Shown here piece by piece: positions 35,022 to 46,537 of a stretch of 64,000 nucleotides of DNA. Under the pieces are notes generated by a model. That model did no database searches. It saw nothing but the letters and a program-made list of their open reading frames with translations, and was not told the origin of the DNA. Both the position numbers and the translations under genes were made by a program. The stretch comes from Triticum aestivum (lineage: Eukaryota > Streptophyta > Magnoliopsida > Poales > Poaceae). The stretch spans positions 320,625,191 through 320,689,190 of the forward strand of contig NC_057813.1 in assembly GCF_018294505.1 (NCBI RefSeq), in the 5' to 3' direction. Each line of letters begins with the position of its first letter. The stretch's first letter is position 1.

Positions 35022-35511
35022 ACATCAGGGAAATCCTTCACCACTGGTACTTCCTCCTGCACAACCCCTAATAAGGAATTCACTTGGGTCCTCTTCGGCT
35101 CATGCCTTGATACATACTTGATCCTTCTCCCTTCGGGGTGGTCAGCAAAATCGACTTACTGGCGCAATCGATGTTTCCTCCACGCATCGATAGCCAATCC
35201 ATACCCAGAATTATATCCAAACCTTGCGATTCCAAAATGATGAAATCTAAGGGGAAAACATGCCAACCTATACTCAATGGCACTTGAAAACATCCTCGAC
35301 TGGCTAGATACTCTGATCCTGGTGAGCTTACTAACATAGGTCTTCTAAGAACCTTGGTGTGCAGTTTATACTTATCCACAAATCCCCTTGATATGTATGA
35401 ATGCGATGCACCAGTATCAAAAAGAACGATTGCAATAAATGAATTAACCAAAAACTTACCTATCACTGCATCTGGCTGGGCTTCAACCTCCTCCACGTTA
35501 ATGTGGTTCAC
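35022..35511 (-). pseudogene. Element B protease region (split by Fatima copy 2)
   Basis: Minus-strand frame from 35511 (MNHINVEEVEAQPDAVIGKF) with the retropepsin motif LFDTGASHSYIS, then LDIILGMDWLSMRGG, ending in the linker to RT. The polyprotein is interrupted at 35022 by the Fatima insertion and resumes at 25818 (EELPGMLPD). A stop ends the open frame at 35080. Placed between the gag zinc knuckle and RT, it has the usual Gypsy order PR-RT-RH-IN. It would process the element's polyprotein. Confidence 0.85.
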
Positions 35512-35562
35512 CTGTCCCCTGTTGAAAGGGTTCGGCTTCTTCCCAGAGCTTCCATTGCCATT

Positions 35563-36510
35563 TCAATTCTTGGCTTCAGGACAATCATTGGCATAATGTG
35601 CAGTCTTCTGCCACTTAAAGCAAGTGACTTGGCTCAGGTCTCTCGTGGCTAGGGTTGATGGGTTGCTACAGTTCTGACCGTTGCTTCCTCCATTCCCATT
35701 CCCATTCCCATTCCCCATTATGATTATGCGAGCTACCTCCTCCATGGATATGCTGAAAATGTCCTCCCGATTTCAGGGTAAAACGTGGCTTCTGCTAAAC
35801 TCCTGAATTGTACTTCCCTTGTCCATACTTCCTCTTGCGGTTCTCAATTTGCTGCTGCTTCCCTTCAATCATAAGAGCACGATCTACCAACTCCTGGTAA
35901 TTGTTGAAACTTGCTACCATCAACTGCATGCTCAATTCATCATTCAGTCCTTCTAGAAACTTCTCCTGATTGGTTGCATCTGTAGCCACGTCATTTGGGG
36001 CATAACGAGCTAACTTACTAAAGTCATCCACATACTGGCCAACTGTTTGTCCTCCTTGGCGCAAGTTGCGAAACTCATGTTTCTTCATGGCCATACCTCC
36101 TGCTGAAACATGGGCAGTACAGAAAGCCTGCTGAAACTGATCCCATGTGACAGTGTGAATAGGATAAGTGGCTGTGAAATTCTCCCACCATGATGTTGCG
36201 GGTCCTTCAAGCTGATGTGCGGCAAAACACACCTTTCCGCATCTTTGCATCCTATAGTGGTTAACTCCCTTCCTGTCTGGTGGAGCCAATCATTTGCAAC
36301 TATCGGCTCGGTGCTACTGGAAAACACCAGCCGATTCAGTCTAAGGAAATGGGTTAAGTGATCAACAGGTGGTGGTGGTGGTGGGTTGTTGTTGTTGTTG
36401 TTCCCCTGATTCTGGCACTGGACTAGCAACTGCATCAATGCATTCTACTGCTAGATCAACTGAGTGAGCTTCGGTGGGAATGCAAATTCATTGTCACGTC
36501 TCGGAGGCAT
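35563..36510 (-). pseudogene. Element B gag with zinc knuckle (broken)
   Basis: Starts at ATG 36510 (MPPRRDNEFAFPPKLTQLI), then two stops at codons 20 and 22, a Q/N tract with a poly-Pro run, and the capsid region (HFLRLNRLVFSSSTEPIVA, later AAHQLEGPATSWWENF, FRNLRQGGQTVGQYVDDF, FLEGLNDELSMQL). A frameshift near 36265 separates the two halves. A Gly/Asn linker (GNGNGNGNGG) leads to a CCHC knuckle near 35620-35575 in which the second Cys is Trp (CFKWQKTAHYANDC). It would package RNA in particles. It lies between the extra ORF and the protease on the same strand. Confidence 0.85.
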
Positions 36511-36704
36511 CTAAGGGTTTAGAATAGATGAGGATATAGAATAGAATGAGGTCTAGAGAGACTACCCATATGCACATGAGATAAATGCAAATAAAATCAC
36601 TTCATTCAATCAAACAAGGGCATACAATGGTCCAACTATCGTTATAAAAGAGCTTGGACTAAACTAGATACATGGGGGAATACTACTACGGTTATGGTGG
36701 TCGA

Positions 36705-37442
36705 CTAGAAAAACTGCTCTGATGAAGACTCCATGATATCTGCTCCAGCTTCATCAACATAGTCATCATCGCTATCGTCTAGGTCTGAGTCGGTGTCGTC
36801 GATGATGATGTAGTGCTCCGGACAAGTGCACTCATCGTATTCTCCTCCAATTGTGGGAAATCCCATGAATACTTTTAGCTTCTTATTCAGATCATCATTC
36901 TTCTCCACGAGTGTTGCTTTTTCCTCCTCATATCCATCGTGGGTAGACTTGAGTTCTTCCTCCAGTTCCGTGATATTGGTCATGGCCTTCTTCAGATCTA
37001 TCATGCCTGCGCACATCTGGTTCTCCTGGCGTCGAATGTGCTTGTTTAACTCCCGGATGAAAGCTGCAATTGATCTATCCTTCCTGGTGCTGATCATCTC
37101 CCATTGTTCATCTCGGCACCCACAAATCTGGTAGATAGTATCCTTGATATCCTTGTGGTAAACTTCCCCAATGTGTCCCATGGCGATGTGGGCTGCCATG
37201 CTCTTTCCTAGACTCCAAGTTGGTGCATCGAAGGAAAACTCTATGGGCTCAGTGACGGGCATGAACGTCCTTCCTGGAACTTGACCTTGAATCATCCAAC
37301 GCTCCTCTTCAGGTAAAGTGGCGTTGTATGTCCCGGTGAAGCTTGGTACTCTGATGTTCAGATACTTAGTGACTTCCTTCAAGTGGTGTCCAAAGGGTGT
37401 ATCTTCATCCGGTTGCGTAAACTTGATCCTTGCATCCGCCAT
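36705..37442 (-). CDS. Extra ORF upstream of gag in element B, intact
   Basis: ATG at 37442 (MADARIKFTQPDEDTPFGHH) to a stop at 36705-36707, 245 codons without interruption. The N-terminal 110 residues look folded (SFTGTYNATLPEEERWMIQG, EFSFDAPTWSLGKSMAAHIA). Residues about 120-215 are rich in Glu, Lys and Leu and look like a coiled coil (MTNITELEEELKSTHDGYEE), and the tail is very acidic (DDTDSDLDDSDDDYVDEAG). It lies between the 5' LTR/PBS and gag, on the sense strand. I recall similar ORFs in other Triticeae Gypsy elements but no assigned function. It is the only uninterrupted gene of this element. The longer open frame to 37571 includes LTR sequence and is not the start. Confidence 0.7.
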   Translation of the reverse strand: MADARIKFTQPDEDTPFGHHLKEVTKYLNIRVPSFTGTYNATLPEEERWMIQGQVPGRTFMPVTEPIEFSFDAPTWSLGKSMAAHIAMGHIGEVYHKDIKDTIYQICGCRDEQWEMISTRKDRSIAAFIRELNKHIRRQENQMCAGMIDLKKAMTNITELEEELKSTHDGYEEEKATLVEKNDDLNKKLKVFMGFPTIGGEYDECTCPEHYIIIDDTDSDLDDSDDDYVDEAGADIMESSSEQFF

Positions 37443-37530
37443 CCTAAAAGAGTAGAGAAGAGGAGGAGTCAGAAATGAGAAGAGTGGGTAGTGATCTAGG
37501 GTTTTACCTAAGTGGGCGTGTCCTATAGTC

Positions 37531-37550
37531 AGCGTGTGCTCTGATACCAT
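37531..37550 (-). other. Primer binding site of element B
   Basis: The complement reads TGGTATCAGAGCACACGC, beginning three bases after the LTR end. This matches the initiator-methionine tRNA primer site usual for Gypsy and Copia elements. Confidence 0.85.
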
Positions 37551-37552
37551 CT

Positions 37553-40272
37553 TGTAGCAACCAGACCTCAAACAGTCTGATCTCTGTGCTTCAGTGTCAT
37601 CCCTGGATCAGTAATGCTGACACGCACAGTACTCGAAGGATTTATAACAGAGTAGCAATCACACACTTATTACATCGAGTGTCTCAAGAGAGAACTTATT
37701 ACAATAAGTATGGCCTAAGGCCATCTAATAAACGATAACAGCGGAAGGCTTGGAAGATAAGTGAGTCCATCAACGCCAACGGCATCACCGAGTATAGAAC
37801 CACGACGTAAGGCACCTAACTCATCGTCTGAAAAGTCTGCAACATGAACGTTGAAGCCCAAAAACGGGTCAGCACATGGAATATGCTGGCAAGGTAACAC
37901 ATAGAGAGTAATGAACAGAAATATGCTATACTACATGCATATATGGCTGGTGGAAAGCTCTATGGTTCAGTTTTGCATAAAGCCAATTATTCCCTACTGC
38001 AAAGGAATAAATTTTATTTAACTATCATGGTGGTTGTTAAACATTGAGAAGATAGACATCCTCTCAATCCCAATTAAGCATCTTCATTAAACCCAACATA
38101 ATTAATTAAAAGTAACATGACAAGATTCACATGATAATCCAAGTACTAGATACTCAAGATGTCCATAACCGGGGACACGGCTAACCATGATTAGTTTATA
38201 CACTCTGTATAGGTTAGCGCACTTTTACCCACAAGACTCGATCTCCTCCGTTAGATTTCTCGCACTACATGGTGTTGAGAAACGGATGACCGAGACATGG
38301 CCTTTCAGAAGCGCTAGCACCTTACGATCGGGTAGACAGTTACACCTACTTTCCCCTACATCTGCTAGTCTACAACTATAAGAGTTCGCACAACTTAATC
38401 AACTATGCTAGAGCCCATAGTAGCTTGTGTATGAACACGGAAGTTTCTAGCTTGAATAATCTCATGATCCCTTTGAGCCTGGGTGGCGGTCCATAAAAAA
38501 AACAGGCAATCGCTGGAATACCCAGGTGCCTTAATCCACCCAGATGTGTATTAAAGTTACCACCTTAAATAAACCATTAAAATAACAATCTCACATCTGT
38601 CATGGATACACTCACCCAGTCCACGTCTACTAGCATAGCATGGCAATATAAGCAAACGTAGAAGTGACTCCCAAGGGTTTGATAATAAAACAGGTAATAG
38701 GCACTACCTCATCTACTTCCCAAAATCCACATATTAATCAGATCCTAACCATGCAATTGTTTGAGGATTGATCTAATGCAATAAAACTGGGTAGTAAAGA
38801 GGTATGGCCAAAGTGTTACTTGCCTTGCTGATGATCCGTGAAACCTAGAGATTCGAAGTAGCAAGCGGCACACTCCGGATACTCTATCGCAAACAAACAA
38901 GCCAACAAGCATATAATAAGTACTCATCTAATGCACAAGTAAAACTCAAATAAGAGAAGTAACCAGAAAGTTCAACTTAAGAACTCCGGTTTGCAAAAAG
39001 AATCAAATCGAACGAAGCAACGAAACACAAATGGCGAAAAAAAACAAGCTTCGTTTACTAATCTAGACCTAGGTCAAATTTTACAGAAGCAAAAACTTGT
39101 TTGAGTAGGTTAAACGGAAAGAGGGTTTTGAGACGAAACTCTAGGCGCTTGAATCGCCTGATTCCGATAAACGAGCGAAAAGTTAAACTAGAACGAAAAT
39201 CGGATCAGAAATCGTGATCAGAAATAATCGCGGAAAATCCAAGAAAAAGAAAAACTGACGAACGGATTAACGAACAGACGTTCATTAACAGAATCTAAAC
39301 GATGAACTCGTCCGTTAAAATGAACGAACGAGCGACGCTCACTAAATAAATTAACCGGAATAAAATAAAATAAACCGTTCTAAAAAACGAAAACTAGGGT
39401 TTCTAAAAAAACCGGATCGGTTTTCTTTAGAAAACCGGGGCGGCGGGCAGCTACCTCGGCTCGGTCTCCGGCGAGGTCCGGCAGGGTCCGGTGGGGTGGG
39501 TGGCGTGGGGTGGCGGGGCTGCGGCGGTGGCGGCGGTGCAAGGCGGCGGGATGGGCGGCTTTGGCGGCGGTGGCGCGGCTTTGGGGCTCCAAGAGGGGCC
39601 CCAGGTCGGTTTATAAAGGGGGAGGGGCGGCGGTTGCTTGCGGGAGGGGGTGGTGGCGGTGTGGCCCTCCCGGACTCGGGCGGCAATGGCGATTGGGACT
39701 CCGGTCCCGATCCGCAGTGGGAGACGGCGGCGGCGCGGGCCGGCTCGGCTGGGCCTTCGGCCCAGGTGTGCGCGCGGATTTTTTTTTAAAACAATTCCGC
39801 CAAAACTAAGAAAAATCCTAGAAAAATAAATAAAAATGTAAAAATGCCAAAACAAATTTTTCACCGTCCAAATAAAAAATTTAGAACGAGATGAACATTT
39901 TCTTGTCCCTAAAATACAGTTTTGAAAAATGTGCAATTTTCCTAAATTCAAATAAGATAGCGAAAAACTCCAAAATAAAACTTATTTGATTTTTTATTAG
40001 ATCCTCAATATTTCTTTATTTTGGGAAAGTCATTTTATTCCCTCTCTCATATTTTTTAATAGAAATAATTTGAAGATAAAATAAATAAAATCAAATGATC
40101 CTATTTCCAAAATTTGAGAAAACTCAAATATGAAAATAATGAAATCCCTAACTCTCTCCGAGGGTCCTTGAGTTGCGTAGAATTTCTAGGATCAGGCCAA
40201 AAGCAATAAAATATGATATGCAAGGATGATCTCGTGTATAACATTCCAAATTGAAAATTTGGGGATATTACA
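37553..40272 (-). repeat. 5' LTR of element B
   Basis: On the plus strand it runs from TGTAGCAACC to GGGGATATTACA, 2720 bases, then the TSD TAGAT. It pairs with the LTR at 20191. Its sense-strand start is a near-palindrome of about 38 bases. The GC-rich part at about 39430-39780 holds low-complexity open frames that are not genes. Confidence 0.88.
39610..39617 (-). promoter_or_regulatory. TATA box in element B 5' LTR
   Basis: TTTATAAA on the minus strand followed by a GC-rich leader; likely promoter of the element. Confidence 0.6.
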
Positions 40273-40422
40273 TAGATCATCATATGCATATCATATTTTA
40301 TTTTGCATTTGGTTGAGATCCTCGAAATCCTAAGCAACTCAAGGTCCCAAGGAGAGAGTTGGAGGTTTCAAAAAAAATTCATATTTGAATTTACTTCAAA
40401 TTTGAAAAGAGGGTCAATTAGA

Positions 40423-41964
40423 CACTACTAGAAAAAAGGATGTTTGTGGCGCACCACTTTTTGCTATTAATGGCGAACTATAGGTCCACCACTATTAACA
40501 TGCCATTAGTAACAAATAGTAATGGCGCACCTCTAGTGCACCATTAGTATCCCAGATAATAGTGGCGCACCACATAGTGCGCCATTACTATGCCTAGAAG
40601 TGCCCATTACTATCTAACTTAGTAATAGCGCACCACATAGAAGTGCGCATTGTAGAATTTTTTTTTCAAATTTTTTCAGTATTTTTTTCGGTTTTTTCTT
40701 AATCTCGGGTCACTATGGGTTAATCTCGGGTCAATATACTTAATCTCAAGTCAAATCGCACTGCGTGGCCAAACTTCCCAGAAGGTCACCCATCCTCACA
40801 CTACTCCAGCCCTAGCATTCTTAACTTCTCAGTTCTATCCAACCCCAGCACCAGCTCACTTAACAGGCACTTATTGATATATCTATCATATCAATCCTAT
40901 TAAACCTTATTGATGTCTAGGACTTTGTTCATGTTCATGAGTGTGATGAAATTTTGGAAAAATATTTCAAACTTCCTGCTCATATTACGTATCATATTTT
41001 GAACATTTTTTCCACAAAAAATTTTGAAACCAATTTTTTTTCTGTTACTAGTGCCGCACCTAGCAAATGGTGCGCCATTACTCAGTTTGAATTTTTTTCC
41101 ATTTTTGCCCCATCTAGATCTTAAAAGCCCCGTATCTTTTATTCTGTTAGGTTTTTGGGGATTCTAAAAATATTTAACGGGCTTCCCCTGGTTGAATTCG
41201 AATGGAACTTTTCGAGTAGATGATTTTTCATATAAAAAACTTTTTAATCCGAGTTCGTATGCAAAAGTTAAGCCCATTTTACTAAATTCCACAGAGATTT
41301 TGCAAATAAAGTCGAAATTCATATTTGTAAATTTTCCCAACAAATATACCACATATCACATGGGAAACTTATTTTCTTTTATTTTTTTAACAATTCCATC
41401 ATTTTTCTTTTATTTGTTTTAAAACTGAAAAGGCGATCCACAGGGGGGTGCATTTGGTGAAAATTTTCAAACTTTCCGGTCATATTACGTATCATATTTT
41501 GAACATTTTTGCATACGTATCAAACTTTCACAAAGTGCGCCATTACTATGTGTATGACTTGGTCAAACCTTGGTCAAAGTTAGTAATGGAGCACTTTGTA
41601 TAGGTGCGCCATTACTAAGTTTGACATAGTAATGGCGCACATATGCAGAAAGCGCCATTACTAAGTTTGACCAAGGTCTGACCAAGTCATAGACATAGCA
41701 ATGGTGCACTTTGTGAAGGTGCGCCATTACTATGTCAACTTAGTAATGGCACACCTATACAAAGTGCGCCATTACTATGTATATGACTGGGTCAAACCTT
41801 GATGAAACTTAGTAATGGCGCACTTTTCACCTGGTGCGCCATTACTGTTTTGGTTACTAATGGTGCACCTACACATGGTGCGCCACTGCTATATAGCAGT
41901 GGTGCACCACATGTATAGTGCGCCATTAATGTCCATATTAGTTATAACCGTTTTTCTAGTAGTG
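40423..41964. mobile_element. CACTA transposon 2, short non-autonomous, complete
   Basis: Termini CACTACTAGAAAAA and TTTTTCTAGTAGTG, 1542 bases, with target duplication AGA at 40420-40422 and 41965-41967. No transposase is present. More than fifteen subterminal repeats of the type AGTAATGGCGCACC, in both orientations, crowd the first 220 and last 430 bases. A 60-base internal direct duplication (CATATTACGTATCATATTTT) lies near 40980 and 41480. It would need an autonomous CACTA element of the same family to move. Confidence 0.92.
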
Positions 41965-42433
41965 AGATTTTCGATAATTTCTTTCCAATTATTTCCAACA
42001 ATAAAAATAAATGATTAAAGATAATATTATGACTTCTTCAAAATAGAGGGGAAATATTGGAAAAGAAATTTTGAAATCAAATTATTAATTTATTTGAATT
42101 TTATTTTCTACTTTATTTGAATTAGAGAAAAAACATGCATTTTTTAAAATTGCATTTAGTCAGAAAAATGTTCATATTGTCCCAAATATTAGGTAGGGAC
42201 AATGAAATTTTTTTCGGGAGTTTTTAGATTTTTATTTTTATTTATTAGGATTTTCTTCGCGGAAATTGTTTTGAAAAATCTTCCTGCGCCGGCCCAGCCG
42301 AGCCGGGCCACGGCCCAGCGCCGCCGCCGCCTTCCTCCGCTCGGGAGGTGTCCCGCCCCGAGCCGCCGGCAAAGTCCTGCTCGGACTCCACCTCTGCCCG
42401 ACGCCGCCCCTCCCCCAAGAAGCCACCCCCCCT

Positions 42434-42440
42434 TTTATAA
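42434..42440 (+). promoter_or_regulatory. TATA box in element A 3' LTR
   Basis: TTTATAA after a C-rich stretch, followed by a GC-rich leader; same layout as in element B on the other strand. Confidence 0.5.
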
Positions 42441-44647
42441 GCAGACCGACCCCGGCCCTCCACCACATCGCCACCGCCATTCCGCATCCGCACCGCCGCC
42501 TCCACCAAGCCGCGCCGACGCCGCTTTTGCTCGCCACCGCCACTGCTAGTTGCTGCCGCCGCACCGCTAGCTGCTGCTGCTACTGCACGCCGCGCCGCCG
42601 CCGTCTCGCCTCGCCTGCCGGAGCCGAGTTCTGCCCCGCCGGATCCCGCCGCCGCCGATGCCGAACCCCGCTATTAACCTCGTCGCTTGGTTGACCGGTA
42701 TAACCGCAAGTCTTTTCCTCGGTTTAGTTATTGTTTTTTTAGTTTCGGTTTATTAGGTTTAGATCGGGTTTTTTTGTTCGTTATTTGAAGAACGTTCACC
42801 CGGTAGTTTATTTTGACGAACGAATTTGTTCGTTAGGTTCTGTTAGCGAATGTTAGTTCTGTAGATTTTTCTTTTTAGTTTTATTTTCTGCCAAGCACTT
42901 ATCCGCGAATAAGTTTTATCATGATTTAGCCCCTGATCTTAAAACTAGCATAACTTTTTGCTCGTTTATCCAAATTAAATGAAACCAACGCCTAAATCTT
43001 CGTAACGATCCCCTCTTTCTAGTAAACCAACTTGAACATCATTTTGGCAAATAAAAAATTGATTTTAGTTCAGATTAGTATTTGATCTTGTTTCGTTTGT
43101 ATCTTGAGTTTCGTAACTTCGTTTGAGTTGTTTCTTTTTGCAAATCGTAGCTAATCACATGTACCTACTGTTAAGGTATAATCCACATAAAAATAATGAC
43201 ATTAGGTTTGGTTTTCTGTTTATTTTATACATTTGCTTGTTTCGAGCTTGATTTGGATCTTTTCTCATTTTCTCTTTTTGCGTTCGAGTGATTGCTTATG
43301 TATGCTACTGTTTGTCTACGCTAGATTATCCGGAGTGCGAAGCTTGTTACTACGAATCTCTAGAGTTTTCAGATTGTCAGCAAGGCAAGTTACACTTTGA
43401 TCATACTCTTCTATACCCAGTTTTTACTATGCATTAGTATTGCCCCTCAAATATTTGCATGAGTAGGATTGGGAACATGCGCTTTGGTTGTAGTACTTGA
43501 GGTAGGAATCTAATACCTTTTGATCACCCCGAGAATATATGTTATGCTCAGTTATTGCTTAGCCATGCTAGTAGGTGGGGATTGGATCGAGATACACATG
43601 GAAGTTATGAGAGTTTTTAATCTTCGATAACAGTAAGGTGGCAACTTTAATACACATCTGGGTGGATTGGATGGGGCACCTGGAGAATCTAGTGTTTGTC
43701 CGTTTGGGAAATCCCAGAGTACCCGTGTGATTTTTCCTCGGAATGCCACCCAGGCTCAAAGGGATCATATGATATTTCATGACTAGAAACTTTCATGTGC
43801 AGCCACAAGCCATTGTGTGCTCTGGCATAGTTGACTAAGTTGTATGAGCTCTCGAAGAGGTGGAATAGCAGATGTAGGGGAAAGTAGGTGTACCGGTCTG
43901 CCCGGAGTAGAGAGTTAATGCTTCAGGAAGGCCATGTCTTGATTTTTCGATCATGGTTGCAGTCGAGTCCTGTGGGGAAAAGTGTGCAACCTCTGTAGAG
44001 TGTACAAACTAATCAAGGTTAGCCATGTCCCCAGTTATGGACATCTTGAGTATCTGGAATTGGATATTATTGTTGATATGATCACTCTTAAATTAATTGA
44101 ATTGGGTTTAATGATGATACTTCTTTAATTGGGATTTGAGTTGGAGGAACCTTCTCAAATATTGGTACAACTTGGGAGTAGTAAATAAAATGTATTCCTT
44201 TGTTGTAGGGGAAAACTAGGTTTATGCAAAATCTTAAACTTACAGCCTCCACCAGCCAAATATTGCATGTAGATATAGTTCTTGCATTCATTTTCTTTAT
44301 AGTGTAACTCTGCCAGCACATTCAATGTGCTGACCTACACGGTTGCAACGTCTCATGTTGCGGACTTTTCCGACGACGAATAAGGTGCGATAGGTCATTG
44401 TCTTGCACTCAGCTACACCATTGGAGTTGATGGACTCATTTACCTTCGAAGCTTCCTCGGTTCTTTAGTTTAGATGGCCTTCAGCCATATTATTTTTGTG
44501 TATCATACTCTTTATGAGGACTCAATGTAATAATTGTATGATTGAACTCCGTTATAATTTCCTGAGTACTGCGTGTGTCAGCGTTACCGATCCAGGGATG
44601 ACACTTAAGCACAAAGACTTTTGTCCATTGGGATCGTGGTCGCTACA

Positions 44648-45760
44648 GGAATAAACCAACAATTCTTCTCCAAAATTAAAACAGCAGAACCAACATTGAT
44701 GCTATCTGATGAATGGATAATAGCCGAGACTCGGCGAACCCAATGGGAGGTGGACTTATCCTCATGCTGGTTGCAAGTATCTAGGTCGATGATCGACATA
44801 GGCTGCTTGCATGTATCCTTGAAATTCTAATAAACCACGTCTTCAATGCAGTCCATGAGTTGATGAAATTAGGAGACAATCCTTTTAGCCAAGTGTGAGC
44901 CGGCCCATCTAACATCATGGTGAAATATTTGGCGCACAAAGCATCGTTAACATCCAACATCTCCATGGCCAGTTCGTAACTCTTGATCCAAGCATCCGGA
45001 GGTTGATCCGCAGTGTAATTGGGTACTTTTTGAGGGCCCTTGATATCCTTGGGCAAGCACTCATTGCATAGAGCCGACACTAAGCACGGCACACCGACTA
45101 TCCTAGAAGTCATCCCGGCTTCTATAGATGCTGAAGGGTTTATCTGAGGTTGTCGAAGACCCACCAGCTGAGCCATGAGCTTCACCTCTTGGCGTGCGCG
45201 GGCCTGGTCTGCCTGGTTCTCAGCATCTTGATTACCACAACGCGAGGCTCGGTGCCATTCACTGCTGGAAACTGTCGGCAATTCAATGCGCCAGCTGTAA
45301 CTTCGAGTCTGACGCAAAGTTGAGTGGATTCGATCGCGGCTGTAGGAGTAAGCCGCATGCTGGGCTACCGCCGTCTGAAGAAGCTCCACCACTTTCCGAG
45401 CCTCGACATGCCACAGGAGACTCACCTTCCACCAGGAGAGCCGCCAGCCGTGAGGTTGCAGCAATCATGTTCTCCAACGGGTTAGAGAAGTGACACGAAG
45501 GTGCTGAGACTTGCTGAGGTGGGTTTAAATCACGGGGCGGGTCTGCTGCGCAGGGCTGAGCCGCTGCTCCGGTCCTAGGCACATCAGGGGCCCGGGTCAT
45601 GCTGGGCGGGTTACTTGGTCCTTCCCCAGGCGCATTCAAAAGAACCCTTGCATCAAACTCCAGAGGCAGACGACTCTGGTGCCTCCTGCGAAGAACGACA
45701 TTTGACTCTGGTGCCTCCTGCAAAGAACGGCGTCTCAACATCATCGGCGTAGGCGACCGA
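44648..45760 (-). pseudogene. Element C gag fragment
   Basis: The minus strand reads DIKGPQKVPNYTADQPPDAW, then YFTMMLDGPAHTWLKGLSPN, then HWVRRVSAIIHSSDSIN, which are typical retrotransposon gag (capsid) phrases. A frame change near 44835 separates the last two parts, and several changes occur upstream, where the N-terminus is Pro/Ser/Arg-rich. It is truncated by element A at 44648. The product would have been a particle protein; the gene is dead. Confidence 0.75.
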
Positions 45761-45767
45761 CTCCGGC

Positions 45768-45988
45768 TCTAATTCGCCAATCTTGCCAATGAAGACTTGA
45801 ATTCCGCCGAAGGGGGCCCGATATCCATACTCGATTGAGTCAGCCTCGGGACCCCAGCCAGAGTCCTCGATGTAGATCTTTCGCAGCGGCTCTGGTTCAT
45901 CCGGCCCATGGCGTATCCCTTGATCCCTGCGAAGCTGCCCTTCAAGAACTCAAAACCACCATGCGCTGGCCCCACGATGGGCGCCAAT
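45768..45988 (-). other. Element C leader and primer binding site
   Basis: On the minus strand, directly after the LTR end (CATGACA), comes ATTGGCGCCCATCGTGGGG, a primer-site-like sequence, and a short leader before gag. TGGCGCC starts are known PBS types in plant Gypsy elements of the Tat group. Confidence 0.6.
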
Positions 45989-46537
45989 TGTCATGGTTGT
46001 GTCATGGGCTCACGGCAGATGTCCTAGTGAAAGGACTTAGGTGTGAAGCAATCGCGACTAGGTTTGCTTGAAGGGGTTGAACAGGACAAAGGACACAAAG
46101 ATTTACCCAGGTTTGGCCCTCACAGTGGAGGTAAAAGCCTACTCCTACTTTAGGTTGTATTACTTGAGTTTCGATTACCGGGGTGGAAATATGCTTGACC
46201 TAGATTTCGATTGCTTGTTTCTTGACCATAACCCGCCACCGGGTCACCCCTTTATATACAGGTTGATGTCCTCGGTGACATACAGAGTCCCAGCCGGCTC
46301 ACACAAACGTGACCGGCTCAGTTTCTAACTAAACCTACCTTACAAAACAAGTTTAGCACATGACGGCTCACGCCCTTGGGCCTCGAGCCTTCTCCGAGTC
46401 TTGGGCCTCTGATAAGCTTGCGCCTATGAACCGCCATCTGGATTCTTGGACCTCATCAGGATTTATCATCTTAAGTCATCAACGGTATGACCCGGCCCCT
46501 CCTGGGGGGGTCATGCCTGGGAGTTATATCCCCAACA
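45989..46537 (-). repeat. 5' LTR of element C
   Basis: On the plus strand from TGTCATGGTTG to TATATCCCCAACA, 549 bases, so the sense LTR starts TGTTGGGGATATA. CCCTTTATATACAGG at about 46250 could be a TATA region on either strand. The five bases right of it, CTAAT, are the expected TSD, but the partner is lost. Confidence 0.75.

Larger units (their letters stand above)
20191..40272 (-). mobile_element. Chromovirus-like Gypsy element B
   Basis: Minus-strand element with both LTRs, PBS, PPT, an extra ORF, gag, protease and pol. Flanking target duplications TAGAT are at 20186-20190 and 40273-40277. After removing the inserted Fatima element (25824-35016 plus one TSD copy) it is about 10.9 kb. 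It belongs to the same family as element A, in whose 3' LTR it lies. Sampling about 880 LTR positions by eye gives roughly 5 percent difference between its LTRs. Coding regions carry stops and frameshifts, except the extra ORF at 36705-37442. Confidence 0.88.
16556..44647 (+). mobile_element. Chromovirus-like Gypsy element A, nested and partly deleted
   Basis: Plus-strand element in pieces: 3' part of the 5' LTR (16556-17404), PBS remnant, pol (17407-20070), PPT (20137-20150), and a 3' LTR split as 20151-20190, 40278-40422 and 41968-44647. Together the 3' LTR is about 2.87 kb. Element B and a CACTA element are inserted in it. Gag and protease are deleted. RT/integrase motifs and a chromodomain-like C-terminus place it with Tekay-type chromoviruses. 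It sits in the gag of element C. The left TSD is lost; the five bases to the right of it are GGAAT. Confidence 0.8.
40278..44647 (+). repeat. Remainder of element A 3' LTR (with CACTA insert)
   Basis: Picks up exactly where 20190 stops: after the repeated TAGAT it reads CATCATATGCATATC. It is interrupted by a CACTA element (40423-41964, plus TSD) and ends at GTGGTCGCTACA at 44647. The GC-rich leader is at about 42280-42670, and the 3' part from 43795 matches the 5' LTR remnant at 16556. Open frames in the GC-rich part are low-complexity. Confidence 0.85.
44648..46537 (-). mobile_element. Gypsy element C, 5' LTR and gag only
   Basis: A minus-strand element whose 5' LTR is 45989-46537 and whose gag runs down to 44648, where element A is inserted. 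The rest (end of gag, pol, 3' LTR) should lie left of element A's 5' LTR but is not in the window; the left side there is a CACTA/Fatima junction. Hence a large deletion or rearrangement removed it. Confidence 0.75.
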
